Source of the DNA: Pseudomonas sp. AN-1
GTDB lineage: Bacteria; Pseudomonadota; Gammaproteobacteria; Pseudomonadales; Pseudomonadaceae
DNA: 64,000 nucleotides
Direction of reading: 5' to 3'
NCBI RefSeq assembly: GCF_034057115.1
Contig: NZ_CP139195.1
Coordinates: 2,728,001-2,792,000 of the forward strand
Below the pieces are notes generated by a model. That model searched no databases and was not told the DNA's origin. It was given only the letters and a program-made list of their open reading frames with translations. How positions within the stretch are numbered: position 1 is the first letter of the stretch; each line of letters starts with the position of its first letter. Both the position numbers and the translations under genes were made by a program. This document shows positions 62,370 through 64,000 of this stretch, in pieces.

Positions 62370-63353
62370 ATGGACATCCTCTTCAACATGCGCGCCTTCG
62401 TCTGCGTGGCGGAGACCGGCAGCTTCACCGCCGCCGCTGCACGCCTGGACCTGACCACCTCCTACGTGTCGCGCGCGGTCGCCGCCCTGGAAACCCACCT
62501 GCGCACCCGCCTGCTGCACCGCACCACGCGGCGCATCGCCCTCACCGAGGCCGGCCAGCGCTACCTGCGCCGCTGCCAGCAGATCCTCGGCGAGATCGCC
62601 GAGGCTGAGGCCGAGGCCGGCGACGCCCATGCGCTGCCGGCCGGCAACCTCCGCCTGCACGCCATGCCGGGCATCGGCCAGCACTACCTGATCCCGGCGG
62701 CGGCCGCCTACAGCGAGCAGTTCCCCGAGGTCAGCTTCGACCTGACCCTCAACAACCGCACCCCCGACATCCTCGACGAGGGCTACGACGTCTCGGTGAT
62801 CACCGCGCGCGAGCTGCCCGATTCCGGGCTGATCTCCAAGCAGCTGGGCACCATCTACAGCGTGCTGTGCGCCGCGCCCGACTACCTGGCCCGGCACGGC
62901 GTGCCCGCACAGCCCGCCGACTTGCAGCGCCACCGCTGCCTGCGCCTGGTCTACCCGGTGATGAGCCTCGACAAGTGGCTGCTCGACGGCCCCGACGGCC
63001 AGGAGCTGGTCACCGTCGGCCGCAGCCACTTCCAGGTCAATACCGTCGAGGCCATGACCGTGGCGCTGCGCGCCGGCATGGGCATCGGCGCGCTGCCGGT
63101 GTACTCGGCGCTGCGCAGCCTGCAGGACGGCAGCCTGGTGCGCGTGCTGCCCGGGCACACCCTGTATCCGCTGGGGGTCTATGCGCTCTATCCGTCGCGC
63201 CAGTACCTGGACGCCAAGATCCGCACCTGGGTGGAATTCCTGCGCGAGCGCCTGCCGGCGCGCCTGGCCGCCGACGAGCAGCTGCTGCTCGACTGCAGCC
63301 CCGGGAGCAGGCGCGCGGCCGCGCCGACACAAAGTCTTACAGCCCCGGATTGA
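62370..63353 (+). CDS. LysR-family regulator divergent from the FUSC efflux operon
   Basis: 327 residues. The N-terminal winged helix reads FVCVAETGSFTAAAARLDLT, then YVSRAVAALETHLRTRLLHR; RIALTEAGQRYL closes the DNA-binding domain. A typical two-lobed effector domain follows (residues about 90-300; LRLHAMPGIGQHYLIP, MTVALRAGMGIGALP). It likely senses an exported aromatic acid and controls the divergent operon. A low-complexity tail of about 25 residues ends the protein. Start ATG 62370 (MDILFNMRAF). Confidence 0.92.
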   Translation: MDILFNMRAFVCVAETGSFTAAAARLDLTTSYVSRAVAALETHLRTRLLHRTTRRIALTEAGQRYLRRCQQILGEIAEAEAEAGDAHALPAGNLRLHAMPGIGQHYLIPAAAAYSEQFPEVSFDLTLNNRTPDILDEGYDVSVITARELPDSGLISKQLGTIYSVLCAAPDYLARHGVPAQPADLQRHRCLRLVYPVMSLDKWLLDGPDGQELVTVGRSHFQVNTVEAMTVALRAGMGIGALPVYSALRSLQDGSLVRVLPGHTLYPLGVYALYPSRQYLDAKIRTWVEFLRERLPARLAADEQLLLDCSPGSRRAAAPTQSLTAPD

Positions 63354-63418
63354 GCCATCCGCGCGCGCGGCGGTCCTAGTGGGAGGCCGGATCTGCCGGC
63401 GCCACAGGAGCCCCGTTC

Positions 63419-63718
63419 ATGCTTTCGCGTCTTGTCCTCGTCACCGCCCTGCTCGCCGGCCTGGCGCTGCTCATCCAGGCGCCGGCCCAGGCCTCCGACC
63501 GTGACGACCACTACCGCTACGACCGCTACGACGAAGTCCGGCGCGCGCCGGCGTACTACCACGAGCCGCGCCCGGTCTACCGCGACCGCTACTACCGGCC
63601 CGCCCCGGCCTACCGCCCGGCGCCCCGCTACCGCCACGAGCGCCACCGCCATGCCCATCGACACGACCACTACCGTCGCCATCACCGCGACCACTACTAC
63701 AGCGACCGGCGCTGGTAG
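63419..63718 (+). CDS. Small exported Arg/Tyr/His-rich protein
   Basis: 99 residues. A signal peptide of about 25 (MLSRLVLVTALLAGLALLIQ, then APAQA) is predicted. The 74-residue mature part has about 20 Arg, 13 Tyr and 11 His, some 59 percent of it, in repeats such as YRPAP and in the His/Arg run HERHRHAHRHDHYRRHHRDH. No family is assigned with certainty. Metal binding, cell-envelope association or RNA/polyanion binding are possible. An AGGAGCCCCGTTC site precedes the ATG. It may be monocistronic. Confidence 0.78.
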   Translation: MLSRLVLVTALLAGLALLIQAPAQASDRDDHYRYDRYDEVRRAPAYYHEPRPVYRDRYYRPAPAYRPAPRYRHERHRHAHRHDHYRRHHRDHYYSDRRW

Positions 63719-63803
63719 CGCTGACGGCGGCGCGGCGCCGACATGACGCCGCGCCGCAGCGGAGCTTAGACTCGGGCCATCGTCCATCCCGCGAGGATCG
63801 CCC

Positions 63804-64000
63804 ATGGCCCGCCTGCAACTCGACCTGCCCGAAGACGGCTTCCGCTTCTCCACGCGCATGACCGTGCGCAGCACCGACATCAACGCCGGCCAGCACCTCG
63901 GCAACAACGCGCTGGTCTCCATGCTCTCCGAGGCGCGCTCGCGCTTCCTGTTCGCCGAGGGCATCGACGACGCCGGCGACGAGGACGGCCTCGGCATCGT
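63804..64000 (+). CDS. Acyl-CoA thioesterase-like (hotdog) protein, 3' end beyond window
   Basis: The first 65 residues are visible (MARLQLDLPEDGFRF...). RMTVRSTDINAGQHLGNNALVSMLSEARSRFL matches the N-terminal strand-helix of 4-hydroxybenzoyl-CoA-type thioesterases, in which the catalytic Asp and the HLGN segment lie as seen (DINAGQHLGN). The rest is outside the window. The ATG at 63804 follows GAGGATCGCCC. Confidence 0.8.
   Translation, partial: MARLQLDLPEDGFRFSTRMTVRSTDINAGQHLGNNALVSMLSEARSRFLFAEGIDDAGDEDGLGI

Overview
The window is high-GC DNA from a member of the Pseudomonadaceae, most likely the genus Pseudomonas in the broad sense. The order mapZ, radA, mscL, fpr follows the P. aeruginosa PA4608-PA4615 block as I remember it. 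An MvaT-type H-NS protein, a DUF2790 protein, an OprD-family porin, a TtgR/TtgABC-type efflux locus and a complete liu operon all point the same way. I found no tRNA, rRNA, CRISPR array, prophage or complete insertion sequence.

Layout. 1-16.9 kb is housekeeping: a truncated Lon-like protease, a REC-REC-GGDEF diguanylate cyclase, ettA, glyA, the c-di-GMP adaptor mapZ, radA, a GNAT protein, a YdcH-like protein, mscL, a TerC-CBS membrane protein, fpr, rlmG, a purine permease and trmA. 17-20 kb is a polar amino acid ABC importer. 20.2-28.2 kb has a methyltransferase and the ttgABC efflux operon, with divergent ttgR and a recognisable operator. 28.2-31.8 kb holds an alarmone-hydrolase-like HD protein facing a WYL regulator, then an HNH protein (YajD), a YecA/SEC-C protein and an MvaT paralogue. 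32-36.6 kb holds a three-gene ABC exporter and a homospermidine synthase.

36.7-55.3 kb looks like one metabolic island for leucine/isovalerate catabolism. On the minus strand a livG-livF-binding protein-livH-livM-etfB-etfA operon couples uptake to an electron-transfer flavoprotein. An acyl-CoA synthetase and an AhpD-like gene sit between it and the plus-strand liuABCDE genes. Two CoA-transferase subunits, the MerR regulator gene liuR and a carboxymuconolactone-decarboxylase-like gene follow. A perfect 16-bp palindrome lies between the synthetase and liuA, and a 14/16 match lies in front of livG. I infer that both are LiuR sites, so that one regulator joins uptake, activation, oxidation, ETF and acetoacetate activation.

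55.4-64 kb holds a DUF2790 protein, an OprD-like porin, an aromatic-acid-type FUSC efflux operon (NodT lipoprotein, FUSC, DUF1656, HlyD) with a divergent LysR gene, a very Arg/Tyr/His-rich exported peptide, and the start of a thioesterase.

Intergenic spaces carry at least five families of inverted repeats. One is a 203-bp MITE-like element whose terminal repeat supplies the stop codon of the terC-like gene. I did not find a convincing wholly new multi-gene system. The best leads are the liv-etf-liu regulon, the repeat elements that form gene ends, and the orphan WYL/HD pair.
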